Shown here in pieces: positions 24,241 through 32,953 of a DNA stretch of 39,859 nt (position 1 is its first letter; every line of letters starts with the position of its first letter). The stretch is from an uncultured Acidobacteriaceae bacterium (GTDB lineage Bacteria; Acidobacteriota; Terriglobia; Terriglobales; Acidobacteriaceae). The translations under genes were made by a program, and so were the position numbers. Under the pieces are notes generated by a model. It did not search any database. It worked only from the letters and a program-made list of their open reading frames with translations, and was not told where the DNA came from. Location: assembly GCA_903911925.1 (NCBI GenBank), contig CAIWFH010000195.1, positions 1 through 39,859 on the forward strand. The letters are read 5' to 3'.

Positions 24241-25155
24241 TTACAGCCCCCGCCGCATTTTGGCAGCCTGCACGGTGTTGGCCATCAGCATGGCAATGGT
24301 CAGCGGACCCACGCCTCCAGGAACTGGCGTGTACGCTCCGGCCACCTCGAATGCCCTGGGATCTACGTCGCCGACAATCGTCGAACCGCGCTTGGCAAAG
24401 GCCGCTTCGCGCTTTGCATCGCCCTTGAAGAACTTGTAGAACTCCGCCTCGTCTGTGATGCGGTTGATGCCCACGTCGATGACGGTTGCGCCCGGCTTCA
24501 CCATCTCCGGCGTAATGAAGCCGGCGCGACCGATTGCGGCCACCAGAATGTCGGCCTCGCGCGTCTCGGCGGCAAGGTCGCGCGTCTTCGAGTGGCAAAT
24601 GGTTACCGTGGCGTTCTGGTGCAGCAGCAGCATGGCCGCGGGCTTGCCCACGATATCGCTGCGGCCCACCACCACTGCATTTTGCCCGGAGATGGGAATG
24701 CCGCTGCGCTTCAGAATCTCGATCACGCCGGCCGGAGTGCAGGGCGCCAGCGCGGGCCTTCCCGCTTGCAAGCGTCCAGCGTTGACGGGATGAAAACCGT
24801 CCACATCCTTGGCGGGAGAGACCGCATCGAGCAGCGCCTTGGTATCAACCTGCTTGGGCAACGGAAGCTGGATCAGTATGCCGTCGATATCTTCGCGGTC
24901 GTTGAGCGCGTTGATCAGGTCGAGCATGGCCTCGGTCGTGATGTCCTCGGGCGGCGTAATCATCTCGCTGAAGATGCCCAGTTCCTCGCAGGTTTGCACC
25001 TTGCTGCGGACATAAATCTGCGAGGCGGCCACGTTGCCCACCAATACTGCTGCCAGCCCGGGCCGAACGCCCCCGGCTGCCAGCACTTTCACTTGTTCGG
25101 CCACTTCCTGCTTGATGGCGGCCGCAATCGCAACTCCGTCGAGAATCTTAGGCAT
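24241..25155 (-). CDS. folD: Methylenetetrahydrofolate dehydrogenase/cyclohydrolase FolD, 304 aa
   Basis: Bifunctional enzyme interconverting methylene-, methenyl- and 10-formyl-tetrahydrofolate, supplying purN and panB. The catalytic pair is Y48 and K52 in QIYVRSK. Conserved stretches are ILIQLPLPKQVD, KDVDGFHPVNAGRL, the NADP-binding VVGRSDIVGKPAAMLL, and PVPGGVGPLTIAMLM at the end. The start at 25155 (MPKILDG) has GGGGGA upstream; the longer frame from 25167 only adds residues across that ribosome-binding site. First gene of the folD-coaE unit, divergent from the cytochrome cluster across about 220 bases carrying a CRP-like palindrome. Confidence 0.97.
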   Translation of the reverse strand: MPKILDGVAIAAAIKQEVAEQVKVLAAGGVRPGLAAVLVGNVAASQIYVRSKVQTCEELGIFSEMITPPEDITTEAMLDLINALNDREDIDGILIQLPLPKQVDTKALLDAVSPAKDVDGFHPVNAGRLQAGRPALAPCTPAGVIEILKRSGIPISGQNAVVVGRSDIVGKPAAMLLLHQNATVTICHSKTRDLAAETREADILVAAIGRAGFITPEMVKPGATVIDVGINRITDEAEFYKFFKGDAKREAAFAKRGSTIVGDVDPRAFEVAGAYTPVPGGVGPLTIAMLMANTVQAAKMRRGL

Positions 25156-25251
25156 GATTTCCCCCAAAACATCATCGTATCGCTTTCAGGCAGGGGTGGC
25201 GCCCAGCTCACCAGTGAGCGAGCAAACGTTTGGGGGCTCCTCGTCACAGTC

Positions 25252-25273
25252 GTATGTGATTTACCTCACATAC
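25252..25273. promoter_or_regulatory. CRP/FNR-family binding site (perfect palindrome)
   Basis: GTATGTGA (25252-25259), six bases TTTACC, TCACATAC (25266-25273). The core TGTGA-N6-TCACA is the textbook CRP-type site and its 22-bp length matches. It sits in the divergent intergenic region of folD and the cytochrome/ferredoxin/NrfD cluster. A -10-like TATACG at 25292-25297 would put transcription start near 25304, with the site centred at about -41.5, the class-II activator position. Confidence 0.65.
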
Positions 25274-25379
25274 AGTAATTAGCCTCATTCCTATACGGTC
25301 AAGCCTACAAGACGTGTTCCAAATCACATTGAAAGCGTCGCGGAACCTGCTTGCACGTGGCTGACGGAGATTGGGCTTC

Positions 25380-25949
25380 ATGAGTGGATTGAAAGATGCA
25401 GGACATCTTTTCCGGTTTGCGGGGCTTTTTGTCCTCGCCTTCCTGATATTTCTGGTGGTGCGCCACTACATTGTCCCCAAAAGCTTTGGGCAATATGGGC
25501 ACTACCGAGGGGCCGCGATGGGCGAAATTGCCGCTCACCCGGCAAAGTTCGCTGGGCACGACGCCTGCGAGACATGCCACTCCGATATTGCCGACAAAAA
25601 GAAGACGGGCAAGCATGCGCATGTAAATTGCGAAGCCTGCCATGGCGCTCTTTACCAGCATGTGGCCGGACCGGAGCAGCCCAAACCTGGGCTTTACCAG
25701 CGATTCCTGGTCATGGTAGGCAAGGCGATTCCGCCCGACCCTGCGGTGCTGCGCCATGCCGACGACCCATCGACGGTGGTGCCTGTGAAGCCGGATACCG
25801 CCACGCTGTGCGTACGCTGCCACACGGCCAGCGCCGCCAAGCCCAAAGGCTTTCCGCAGGTCAATCCCGCGGAACACTCCAATGGAATGCCTTGCGAAAC
25901 CTGCCATCAGCCGCATAATCCGGCCATCGATGCGGGAGGTGCGAAATGA
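25380..25949 (+). CDS. Membrane-anchored tetraheme cytochrome c, 189 aa
   Basis: An electron-transfer protein on the periplasmic side of the membrane. A single N-terminal helix (10-28) anchors it. Four CxxCH heme-c motifs are present at 63-67, 84-88, 144-148 and 172-176, with extra histidines (His41, His53, His60, His79, His81, His94, His126, His166, His179) available as axial ligands. The spacing in two pairs resembles NapC/NrfH- or DsrJ-like small multiheme proteins, but I cannot name the family. The start at 25380 has GGAG ten bases upstream; a TTG at 25371 is an alternative. It overlaps the ferredoxin gene by ATGA (25946-25949), so the proteins are made together. Confidence 0.88.
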   Translation: MSGLKDAGHLFRFAGLFVLAFLIFLVVRHYIVPKSFGQYGHYRGAAMGEIAAHPAKFAGHDACETCHSDIADKKKTGKHAHVNCEACHGALYQHVAGPEQPKPGLYQRFLVMVGKAIPPDPAVLRHADDPSTVVPVKPDTATLCVRCHTASAAKPKGFPQVNPAEHSNGMPCETCHQPHNPAIDAGGAK

Positions 25950-26677
25950 ACATTTCCCGTCGTCAAATGCTTGTCCTGTTGCCCGCGGCCGCGGTTGCAT
26001 GGAAGTTTGTGCTGGCCGAAACCCCCGAGCAGTCGCCGAACTACAAGATGACCGAACACTGGTGGGGCATGCTGATCGACATCTCCAAGTGCATCGGCTG
26101 CGGCAACTGCGTGCGCGCCTGCCGCACAGAGAACGACGTGCCTGAAGGCTTCTATCGCACCTGGGTTGAGCGCTACCACGTCTCCGACGAGAACATGACC
26201 GAGCCCGAAGTCATCTCGCCCGCAGGCGGTGAGAACGGCTTCCCGGTGGCTGCCGAGGACAGCAAGAAGTACTTCTTCGTGCCCAAGATGTGCAACCACT
26301 GCGCAGACTCGCCCTGCACGCAGGTGTGCCCGGTAGGCGCCACCTTTGTGGCTCCGGACGGCGTGGTGCTGGTCGATCCCAAGTACTGCCTTGGCTGCGC
26401 CTATTGCGTGCAGGCCTGCCCGTATGGCTGCCGCTACATTCACCCCAAGAAGGAAGTGGCAGACAAGTGCACCCTCTGCTACCACCGCATCACCCAGGGC
26501 CTGACAACCGCGTGCTGCGAAGTCTGCCCAACGGGGGCGCGTCAACTGGTGGACTTGAAAGATCCCAAGGACCCTATTCACGAGTTCCTCAAGACGCATG
26601 CGGTGCAGGTGCTCAAGCCGCAGATGGCCACCGGCGCCAAGGCTTTCTATAACGGCCTCGACGGTTCGGTGCGGTAA
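25946..26677 (+). CDS. Tat-exported four-cluster [4Fe-4S] ferredoxin (NrfC/HybA/DsrO-like), 243 aa
   Basis: Iron-sulfur electron carrier between a membrane quinone-interacting subunit and a periplasmic partner. The N-terminus has a twin-arginine signal (SRRQML at 4-9, followed by a hydrophobic stretch), so it is exported folded. Four cysteine groups are visible: CIGCGNCVRAC, CNHCADSPCTQVCPVG, CLGCAYCVQACPYG, and CTLC with CCEVCPTGA, enough for four [4Fe-4S] clusters as in NrfC, HybA, DsrO and PhsB relatives. Its start overlaps the cytochrome stop and the NrfD-like gene follows after 64 bases. Without a catalytic subunit nearby, the exact complex cannot be named. Confidence 0.93.
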   Translation: MNISRRQMLVLLPAAAVAWKFVLAETPEQSPNYKMTEHWWGMLIDISKCIGCGNCVRACRTENDVPEGFYRTWVERYHVSDENMTEPEVISPAGGENGFPVAAEDSKKYFFVPKMCNHCADSPCTQVCPVGATFVAPDGVVLVDPKYCLGCAYCVQACPYGCRYIHPKKEVADKCTLCYHRITQGLTTACCEVCPTGARQLVDLKDPKDPIHEFLKTHAVQVLKPQMATGAKAFYNGLDGSVR

Positions 26678-26741
26678 AAAGCAGCTGACAGATGACAGTG
26701 AACAGTTAACAGTTAAAAGCGGGCAGCCAGGAGCTGAGTTT

Positions 26742-27917
26742 ATGAACGGTGTTGAAGGCTTCATGTATCCGAACGAGATCGGGCTCCAGTGGAGCGTGCT
26801 GATTGTCTTGTACCCTTTCATCACGGGCCTGGTGGCAGGCGCATTTATCCTGGCGTCGCTTGAGCGGGTTTTCAATGTGACGGCAGTCAAGCCAACATAT
26901 CGCCTGGCCCTGCTCACGGCTCTCGCGTTTCTTCTCGTTGCGCCGCTGCCGCTTCAGTTGCACCTCGGCCACCCGGAGCGTTCGCCGGAGATGTACTTCA
27001 CGCCGCACAGCACCTCGGCCATGGCCATGTTCGGCTATGTCTATCTGTGGTATTTGATGGCCGTGCTGGTGCTGGAAATCTGGCTCGACTACCGTCGCGA
27101 CATCGTTCTCATGTACCAGAACTCCAAAGGCCTGCTGCGGATGGTTTACGGCATCATGACGCTGGGCTCAACCAACATCAGCGAGCGCTCGCTGGCCATC
27201 GATGAGCGGGTCGGCTGGATTGTTACACTCATCGGCATTCCCTCGGCCTTCCTGCTGCATGGGTATGTCGGATTCATCTTTGGTTCGATCAAGGCAAATC
27301 CCTGGTGGTCCTCGCCTCTCATGCCGGTGGTCTTCATTTTCTCCGCCATGGTGTCGGGTATCGCCGGGGTGATGCTGCTTTACATGGCCATCACAAAACT
27401 CCGCAAGCACAAGATCGACGTCCGCTGCGTAGACACCATCGCCATGTACCTGTTCTACATCTTCATCATCGACTTCAGCCTTGAGATGCTTGACCTGATT
27501 CACCGCATCTACGAGGCAGACGAGTCGTTCCGCAGCCTCAACTTCCTGGTCCACACCCAGCTGTTTATTCCGCACATCGTCATTCAAATAATGCTGGGCA
27601 CGCTTACGCCGATAATCCTGCTGGGCATTACGCAGGTGGTCAAGCTGCCAGAGATTGCGCGCAAGCGCATCTACTCTGTGGCCGGATGCCTGACACTGAT
27701 GGGTATCTTCGCCATGCGCTGGAATGTGGTGATCGGGGGCCAGTTGTTCTCAAAGAGCTTTCTCGGCTTCACCACCTACAAGATCGGCCTGGTTTCAAAA
27801 GAAGGCCTGCTGGTGGCCATCTTCCTCACCCTGCTCCCGCTCTTCTTCCTGTGGGTGCTGGTGAAGCTGCTGCCTCCGTGGGGCGAGAACACCACGCACG
27901 CAACCGCGGGCGATTGA
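26742..27917 (+). CDS. NrfD/PsrC-like quinone-interacting membrane subunit, 391 aa
   Basis: Integral membrane protein of the NrfD/polysulfide reductase subunit C superfamily, which exchanges electrons with menaquinone. About eight to nine hydrophobic helices are visible. Family-like features are YPFITGLVAGAFILASLERVF in the first helix, the HLGHPERSPEMYFTPHSTSAMAMFGYVY stretch, and GYVGFIFGSIKANPWWSSPLMPVVFIFSAMVSG. AGGAG lies eight bases before the ATG at 26742; the frame extending back to 26598 is shadow sequence overlapping the ferredoxin gene. Third gene of a cytochrome c-FeS-NrfD operon. Confidence 0.92.
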   Translation: MNGVEGFMYPNEIGLQWSVLIVLYPFITGLVAGAFILASLERVFNVTAVKPTYRLALLTALAFLLVAPLPLQLHLGHPERSPEMYFTPHSTSAMAMFGYVYLWYLMAVLVLEIWLDYRRDIVLMYQNSKGLLRMVYGIMTLGSTNISERSLAIDERVGWIVTLIGIPSAFLLHGYVGFIFGSIKANPWWSSPLMPVVFIFSAMVSGIAGVMLLYMAITKLRKHKIDVRCVDTIAMYLFYIFIIDFSLEMLDLIHRIYEADESFRSLNFLVHTQLFIPHIVIQIMLGTLTPIILLGITQVVKLPEIARKRIYSVAGCLTLMGIFAMRWNVVIGGQLFSKSFLGFTTYKIGLVSKEGLLVAIFLTLLPLFFLWVLVKLLPPWGENTTHATAGD

Positions 27918-27947
27918 TAGCGACTCAACTGAAATCGGGTGGATGCA

Positions 27948-29627
27948 ATGGAAGTTCTTCCCGACACCTTGGAACAGCTAACGGCGCGGCTCGACATGCT
28001 GGAGCGGCGCGTCTGCGCCCTCGAGCACCCGTCCGAGACGCCAGTGATCCAGCCGGTGGAATACGCGCCTCAGGCGGCGCCGCCAGCTGACGCGCTTCCC
28101 TTCGCCCAGGCAGGTGGAATTTTTTCAGTGCTGGGCAAAGCCATGCTGGGCATTGCCGGAGCCTATGTGCTGCGCGCAGTGGCCGAGCAGACCGCTCTGC
28201 CCAAACTCGCGGTCGCCGCCGTCGCCATTGCTTACGCCATCTTCTGGCTGGCTTGGTCCGCGCGAGTCAAAGCCGGCGAGTGGCTGGCCTCCACAATCTA
28301 TGCCGGAACGTCCGCGCTGATTCTCGGCCCCATGCTCTGGGAACTCACGCTGCGCTTCAAGGTATTGTCGCCGCCGATGACCGCTGGAGTTCTGTGCGGA
28401 TTCGTGATGGGGGCCACGGTTTTGGCATGGAAGCGAGATCTCGCTCCCGTCATCTGGGTATCGAATGCGACTGCGGCCCTGGTGGCCCTGGCCTTGCTGG
28501 TGACTACGCACGACATGCCGCCCTTCATCGCCGCTTTGCTGCTGATGGTCCTGACCTGCGAACTCTCTGCGGGTCGCAATCACGAAGTGAGCGTCAGGCC
28601 GTTGGCGGCCGCGGCGGCCGACGTGGCCATCTGGGCCCTCGTCTTGATCTACTCAAGTGCCCAGAGCACGCGCGCGGACTATCCCCCGCTTGGCGCAGCC
28701 AAACTACTTTGGCCGGCATTCCTGCTGTTCCTGATCTATGCAGTCAGCGTGACGTTGCGGACAGTTCTGCAGAAGCGGAAGATCACCGCATTTGAGACGA
28801 TTCAAACCCTGATCGCCTTTGTGCTGGCCGCAAGCAGCCTGCTCTACTTTGTGCCCGGCACCGGCGCCGCCATGCTGGGAGGCCTCTGCCTTGCCTTGTC
28901 GGCTGCAACGTATGTCTTGTTTTTTGTCTTTCTTCGGGGCCAGGCGGAGCGGCGCAATCTGCGCGTTTTTGCCGCATGGAGCGCGGCGCTGTTGCTTGCA
29001 GGAAGTTGGCTGACTCTGCCGCCGAACTGGCTCGCTGCCTTGCTTGGCTCCGCCGCCCTGGCCGCCACTGTACTTGGCGCCCGGAAGGGTTGGGCAATGC
29101 TTCAGAGTCAAGGCCTGCTGTACCTGGTCGCGGCGTCCGCTGCCTCCGGATTGCCCGCGTATGCCTTTAACGCGCTCGCAGGGAAAATGCCCGCCGCCAA
29201 CTGGGGTGTCTGCTTGGTGGCTGCCTTCGCCGCGGCTTGCTATGCGGCTGCTGGCGCTCTCAATGCGGAAGGGACCAGCTGGCGCCTGCTTCAACTTATC
29301 CCCGCCGTGCTGGCGGTTTGCGCCTTTGCAGCGCTGCTTGTCCAGGGCATGTTTGCGCTCGGCATCGCCGCCGATGCGTTTCACGTCGCTTTTGTCCGTA
29401 CCCTTGTCAGCTGCGCACTGGCTCTTGCATTTGCCTTCTGCGGTTCACGCTGGCAGCGGGTTGAACTGAATTGGATTGCCTACGCTGCGCTGGTGTTTGT
29501 CGCCGCCAAACTGGTGTTTGAAGACCTGCGCCATGGACACCTGGTGTTCATCGCCGCATCCATCTTTGTGTTTGCCGTCACGCTGATCGCAGTGCCGCGC
29601 CTGGCGCGGATGGGGCAGAGAACCTAG
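27948..29627 (+). CDS. Large polytopic membrane protein, DUF2339-like, 559 aa
   Basis: Function unknown. An N-terminal predicted coiled coil (TLEQLTARLDMLERRVCALE, about 5-25) is followed by a Pro/Ala linker and about 14-16 hydrophobic helices from residue 60 to the end. The coiled coil, linker and many short helices resemble DUF2339-type membrane proteins, though this one is shorter than the usual 800-1,000 residues. The start is the ATG at 27948 (GGGTGG upstream) in preference to the GTG at 27939. It begins 30 bases after the NrfD-like gene and so may be read from the same transcript; any functional link is unproven. Confidence 0.75.
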   Translation: MEVLPDTLEQLTARLDMLERRVCALEHPSETPVIQPVEYAPQAAPPADALPFAQAGGIFSVLGKAMLGIAGAYVLRAVAEQTALPKLAVAAVAIAYAIFWLAWSARVKAGEWLASTIYAGTSALILGPMLWELTLRFKVLSPPMTAGVLCGFVMGATVLAWKRDLAPVIWVSNATAALVALALLVTTHDMPPFIAALLLMVLTCELSAGRNHEVSVRPLAAAAADVAIWALVLIYSSAQSTRADYPPLGAAKLLWPAFLLFLIYAVSVTLRTVLQKRKITAFETIQTLIAFVLAASSLLYFVPGTGAAMLGGLCLALSAATYVLFFVFLRGQAERRNLRVFAAWSAALLLAGSWLTLPPNWLAALLGSAALAATVLGARKGWAMLQSQGLLYLVAASAASGLPAYAFNALAGKMPAANWGVCLVAAFAAACYAAAGALNAEGTSWRLLQLIPAVLAVCAFAALLVQGMFALGIAADAFHVAFVRTLVSCALALAFAFCGSRWQRVELNWIAYAALVFVAAKLVFEDLRHGHLVFIAASIFVFAVTLIAVPRLARMGQRT

Positions 29628-29677
29628 CGCGGTGGCACTCCGAAGCTGACGGCCTTCGAACGAGGCAATGCCGCTGA

Positions 29678-30229
29678 TCAAGAGCCGCCTACGGGCATCA
29701 GGAAATCCGGCGCTGCATGGCAAGCCGAATTGCGGGAAAATCTCCAGACGGCCCCGTCGTCGTAGGTCACTGAATCCAGATCGACCATCAAAGCCGCGGT
29801 AAAGCCTGGCAGCAGCAGATCGCCGGACACTTCGGCTTCGTTGCTCATGGCCAAACGCACGGTGAGCGACTTGCTCACCTCAGCCGGTCGGCCAGGATGG
29901 TCATCTGTGGGGAGAATCTGTCCCGCGCCATTCGACCCATGTACTGTGACAGTGGCATTCACCATCCGCCGGTCGGGCGCTGCGGTGCGCAGTTCTTTAA
30001 GGATGAGCTTCAGTTGCGCCGCGAACACCTTCGCCCGCACGCCATCCCTGCCAACCAACGTCATCTCGCTGCCCACACCTTTCCTGACATGCATCGCGAG
30101 TGGACACACTGAAGTTCCGGAAGCATGTTCCCAAGCGCTTAGTGTTTAGCCGCCCTGCGTCGCATTCTGCGCAGCGCAGGAGAGCGAACCCACAAGAACC
30201 ATGAACCCTGGAACAGCGGCGAATCGCAT
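29678..30229 (-). pseudogene. Secreted protein gene interrupted by an in-frame TAA
   Basis: A strong ribosome-binding site (GGAGGT, four bases before the ATG at 30229) starts a signal peptide, MRFAAVPGF followed by a hydrophobic stretch and SCAAQNATQGG. The 28th codon is TAA (30148-30146). The same frame then continues without interruption to 29678 and encodes about 155 residues with good protein composition (KVFAAQLKLILKELRTAAPDRR, NATVTVHGSNGAGQ, LLPGFTAALMVDLDSVTYDDGAVWRF). The signal peptide and the body are in the same frame, so one base change explains the stop. The body alone could start at a GTG at 30109, but would then lack export. Family unknown. Pseudogene, recoding, or a sequencing error are the options. 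Confidence 0.75.
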
Positions 30230-30570
30230 AAGACCTCCTGTTGCCGATCCGAGGCAAATCGCGTACAGCCACGCGATACTCCGGATGGATTTCGCCTGGC
30301 AATCCTGATATATCGCCGGTAGGCACCCGACCAGCTCATGACTCAGGAACGCAGTGCCGCAGAATTCTTGCAGCTTTTTTGGGGAGAAAATTTGGGGTCC
30401 TATACGGCGGGGGGAATGCAAGGGGAGGGAGGCGGGTCTGCCGGCAGCGTCTGGAAAATTACAGGTAGACACTGCCGGTGGTGAGTATGCTTCGTGCCGA
30501 ACCAGGGCAACAGCGAGAACGTGGATTGCTGTAAGCCCCTAATTCTTCATTCCGTGTGTTTCGTTCGGCG
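30230..30570. other. Gene-free gap with inverted repeat
   Basis: No convincing coding sequence. CCGGCAG (30441-30447) pairs with CTGCCGG (30472-30478), with TCT/AGA extending the stem inward; this may end the transcript of the next upstream gene on the minus strand. A T-rich/G-rich stretch lies around 30373-30400. Confidence 0.4.
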
Positions 30571-31101
30571 CTACTTTTTTGCCTTGATTGAAACGTCCGA
30601 TGAGAGGACTGTATTTCCGCCGGAACGGAAGTAGAGCGAACACGTGCCGCCAGACTTAGACGCCGAAAGATCGATCGTAACTTTCATCTGCGTTGCAGAA
30701 AGTATCTGGAAATTTGTGAGCTTATTGCAGGGGCTGTAGCCTCGCACGGCGTCAAATTGCCTGGCGTCGACATGAGAAACCCTGATCGAGACATCCTGCG
30801 AGCGTCCGCTTTCAAACGCGGCGATATTGGCTTCCCCTGCCCCACCAGATGGGTGCGACGCGCGGGCTTCCGGAGTTCCACCGCTTTGACGCGAAACGTC
30901 AACGCTCTTGGCCTTCTGTACGCCGGGAGCCAACGACGCCTTGGCTTCTCCGTAAGGCCCTTTCGCCGGATTATCGTCTTTGGATACTACACCGACTTTC
31001 TCTCCAAGCGATTTCAGTTTTCCGAATTGGGCCTGTGCCGTTCCGGCGATGAACAGGCACACGAGAGTGACAGCGACGACTTGAATCTTGCTGAGTCGCA
31101 C
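30571..31101 (-). CDS. Exported hypothetical protein, 176 aa
   Basis: Family not recognised. A clean signal peptide covers 1-24 (MRLSK, hydrophobic core, TAQA then QFGK). Residues 25-95 are low-complexity and rich in Gly, Ala, Lys and Ser. The C-terminal half (about 95-176) has alternating beta-type sequence with two cysteines (in SPCNKL and GTCSLYF) and looks like a small Ig/IPT-like fold (NFQILSATQMKVTIDLS). The start codon is GTG at 31101 with AAGGAGA seven bases upstream. It stands between the broken secreted gene and the O-antigen ligase-like gene on the same strand. Confidence 0.7.
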   Translation of the reverse strand: MRLSKIQVVAVTLVCLFIAGTAQAQFGKLKSLGEKVGVVSKDDNPAKGPYGEAKASLAPGVQKAKSVDVSRQSGGTPEARASHPSGGAGEANIAAFESGRSQDVSIRVSHVDARQFDAVRGYSPCNKLTNFQILSATQMKVTIDLSASKSGGTCSLYFRSGGNTVLSSDVSIKAKK

Positions 31102-31193
31102 GAGTGGTTCTCCTTAAGGATGTATTTGAGATTGCAATGGAATTCTACACTGGCAAGTCTGTGAAGGGCTGTGACACCGGAAGCAATCAGCGG

Positions 31194-32879
31194 CTACCTT
31201 TTCTTCGGTGTTTCTTCAACGGAAAGAGAATTAACTTCATTCCGCAGATCCGCCGAATAGGGAAATAATTTGACGGCTACCTCGACTTCGTGCCGGGCTT
31301 CGCTCTCCTGGCCTGCGAGCTGCAGTATTCGTGAGCGCAAGATATATAACTCGGGCTCGTTGACATACTGTTTGGCCAGTCTTGATTGCGCCAGAGCACC
31401 AGCGAAGTCGCCTCCCTTGGCCGCTGTGCGCACCAGGTCGAAATTTGCATCCGGCGAAGTTGGTTCCCACCGCAATGCAGACCGGTATGCTTGCAGCGAA
31501 GATTGCAGGCGCCCCTGATTCTCTTCGGATTCGCCTTTGGCTAACTCGTAACTGGCGACCAGTGGCGCAAAAGCAAAACAGCTTCCGGCAATCAGCAACA
31601 ATGCTGCTCCGGCATATCTCAGCAATGCCCGGCGAGGCTGGGGGACGGCAGCACAGGTCGAAGGAACCAATGGCACAGCCATCGAGATCCAAAAGAGCGC
31701 CCAGGTCTCGGCTCGATGCATGGGGAAATCGAACAGCGATGCCGCGCAAAGCGAAGAGACACAAGCGATAGCCGCAGCTACCCCGGGTTTCTCCTCGTCG
31801 CCGCATGCGCGAAGCTTTCGAGTTGCCAATGCAAACCACGATCCAACCAGCGCCACCAAACCGCACAATCCGAGCCATCCAGTGTCACTCAATGCTTCAA
31901 CGAAGTCGTTTTGTGCATGGCGCTCGTGCCTGGCAAAGCGAAGGAGTGGTTCACTTCCAGGCTTTGAGAAAAATTGCCCCAAACGGGCAGGATAGTCGTG
32001 GGCGAAAGTTCCAGGTCCGCTTCCCAGAACGCTTCGCGCAGCTCCATCGCTCGGCGAGACCTGCCAGATAAATATCCTTCCACGCAGACTCTCCCAGGGC
32101 TTTCTCGAATTTAGATGCGTTCCAACACCCAGGGCACACGCGAACACGACGGCAAGCAGTATCCATGCGCGCGTGCGCCTGAGTGTAAAGGCAACGGCCA
32201 CGGCCCCGACAATCGCGGCGATCAGCCCACCGCGCGACCCGGTCACCACAATCGCAACCCCGATTAGCGCCGAGGTCAAAATCCAAGCCGGGCGCGACCG
32301 CCGAGCCGTAACACACGAGACAATGGAAGCTGGGAGGGCGGCAGCCAGGAATGTCGCCACAAAATCCGGATTGCCCAGCGTCGCGTACATGCGCATCCGA
32401 TACGCGGAATCTTCTTGGATTCGGTGCCCGTAGAACGGGTTCATCCCGAAGAACTGCAAGACCGTTGCCAGAGACACCAAGGCAGCTGCAACCGTTATCG
32501 CAATCTGGAGATTATGTAAGTTGGCGGCTCGGGTTGTTCCTTCCAACGCGGCAAGCGAGCCTGCAAAAAGCAGGACTCCACATACAAGGAGCACCAAGCT
32601 CCCAATACAAAGGGACGGGTTCTGCGAAATCACCGCGGAAAATGCGTTCAACGCGACGTATGCCGCCACCGCCATCCAGAATGGTCGTGCTTCTCGCCCT
32701 GCCTTCCAACCTGAAAATGAAACGAGCGCGAGCGCCGCCAGTAAAGATGCTGTCAGCACCAGAATCGCGTTCTTGGGCGCCGAAAAAGGCGGTGAGAACC
32801 GGCTCGAAAACAGCAGCGCCACTGTGAAGGGGAGAGACAGCAGGAGCCAGCCCGCGAACTTTCTGGCAGCTTTGTTCAT
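31194..32879 (-). CDS. O-antigen ligase/polymerase-like (Wzy/WaaL) membrane protein with TPR tail, 561 aa
   Basis: Likely joins or polymerises lipid-linked glycans in the inner membrane. About ten to twelve hydrophobic helices cover residues 10-435. A signature-like segment is the VVTGSRGGLIAAIVGA stretch near 220, followed by a large periplasmic loop (about 260-345) with GSGPGTFAHDYP and HAQNDFVEALSDTGWLGL, the ligase-family H-x-H-N-x-x-L type motif. A C-terminal TPR-like region (about 440-550: SLQAYRSALRWEPTSPDANFDLV and following) is typical of the bacterial versions. No glycosyltransferases are adjacent, so the substrate is unknown. It is divergent from the sigma remnant, only 75 bases away. 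Confidence 0.85.
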   Translation of the reverse strand: MNKAARKFAGWLLLSLPFTVALLFSSRFSPPFSAPKNAILVLTASLLAALALVSFSGWKAGREARPFWMAVAAYVALNAFSAVISQNPSLCIGSLVLLVCGVLLFAGSLAALEGTTRAANLHNLQIAITVAAALVSLATVLQFFGMNPFYGHRIQEDSAYRMRMYATLGNPDFVATFLAAALPASIVSCVTARRSRPAWILTSALIGVAIVVTGSRGGLIAAIVGAVAVAFTLRRTRAWILLAVVFACALGVGTHLNSRKPWESLRGRIFIWQVSPSDGAARSVLGSGPGTFAHDYPARLGQFFSKPGSEPLLRFARHERHAQNDFVEALSDTGWLGLCGLVALVGSWFALATRKLRACGDEEKPGVAAAIACVSSLCAASLFDFPMHRAETWALFWISMAVPLVPSTCAAVPQPRRALLRYAGAALLLIAGSCFAFAPLVASYELAKGESEENQGRLQSSLQAYRSALRWEPTSPDANFDLVRTAAKGGDFAGALAQSRLAKQYVNEPELYILRSRILQLAGQESEARHEVEVAVKLFPYSADLRNEVNSLSVEETPKKR

Positions 32880-32953
32880 TGAACGAAGTGTATAGCAGCC
32901 CCGCCGAACTTGACTTCACCAGGCAGCTTGTGGCGTATCCTGTGGGCGTGGGG

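Noticed and set aside
24151..25278. 375-codon frame on the plus strand
   Set aside because: Shadow covering folD and the coaE 5' end; no protein-like features.
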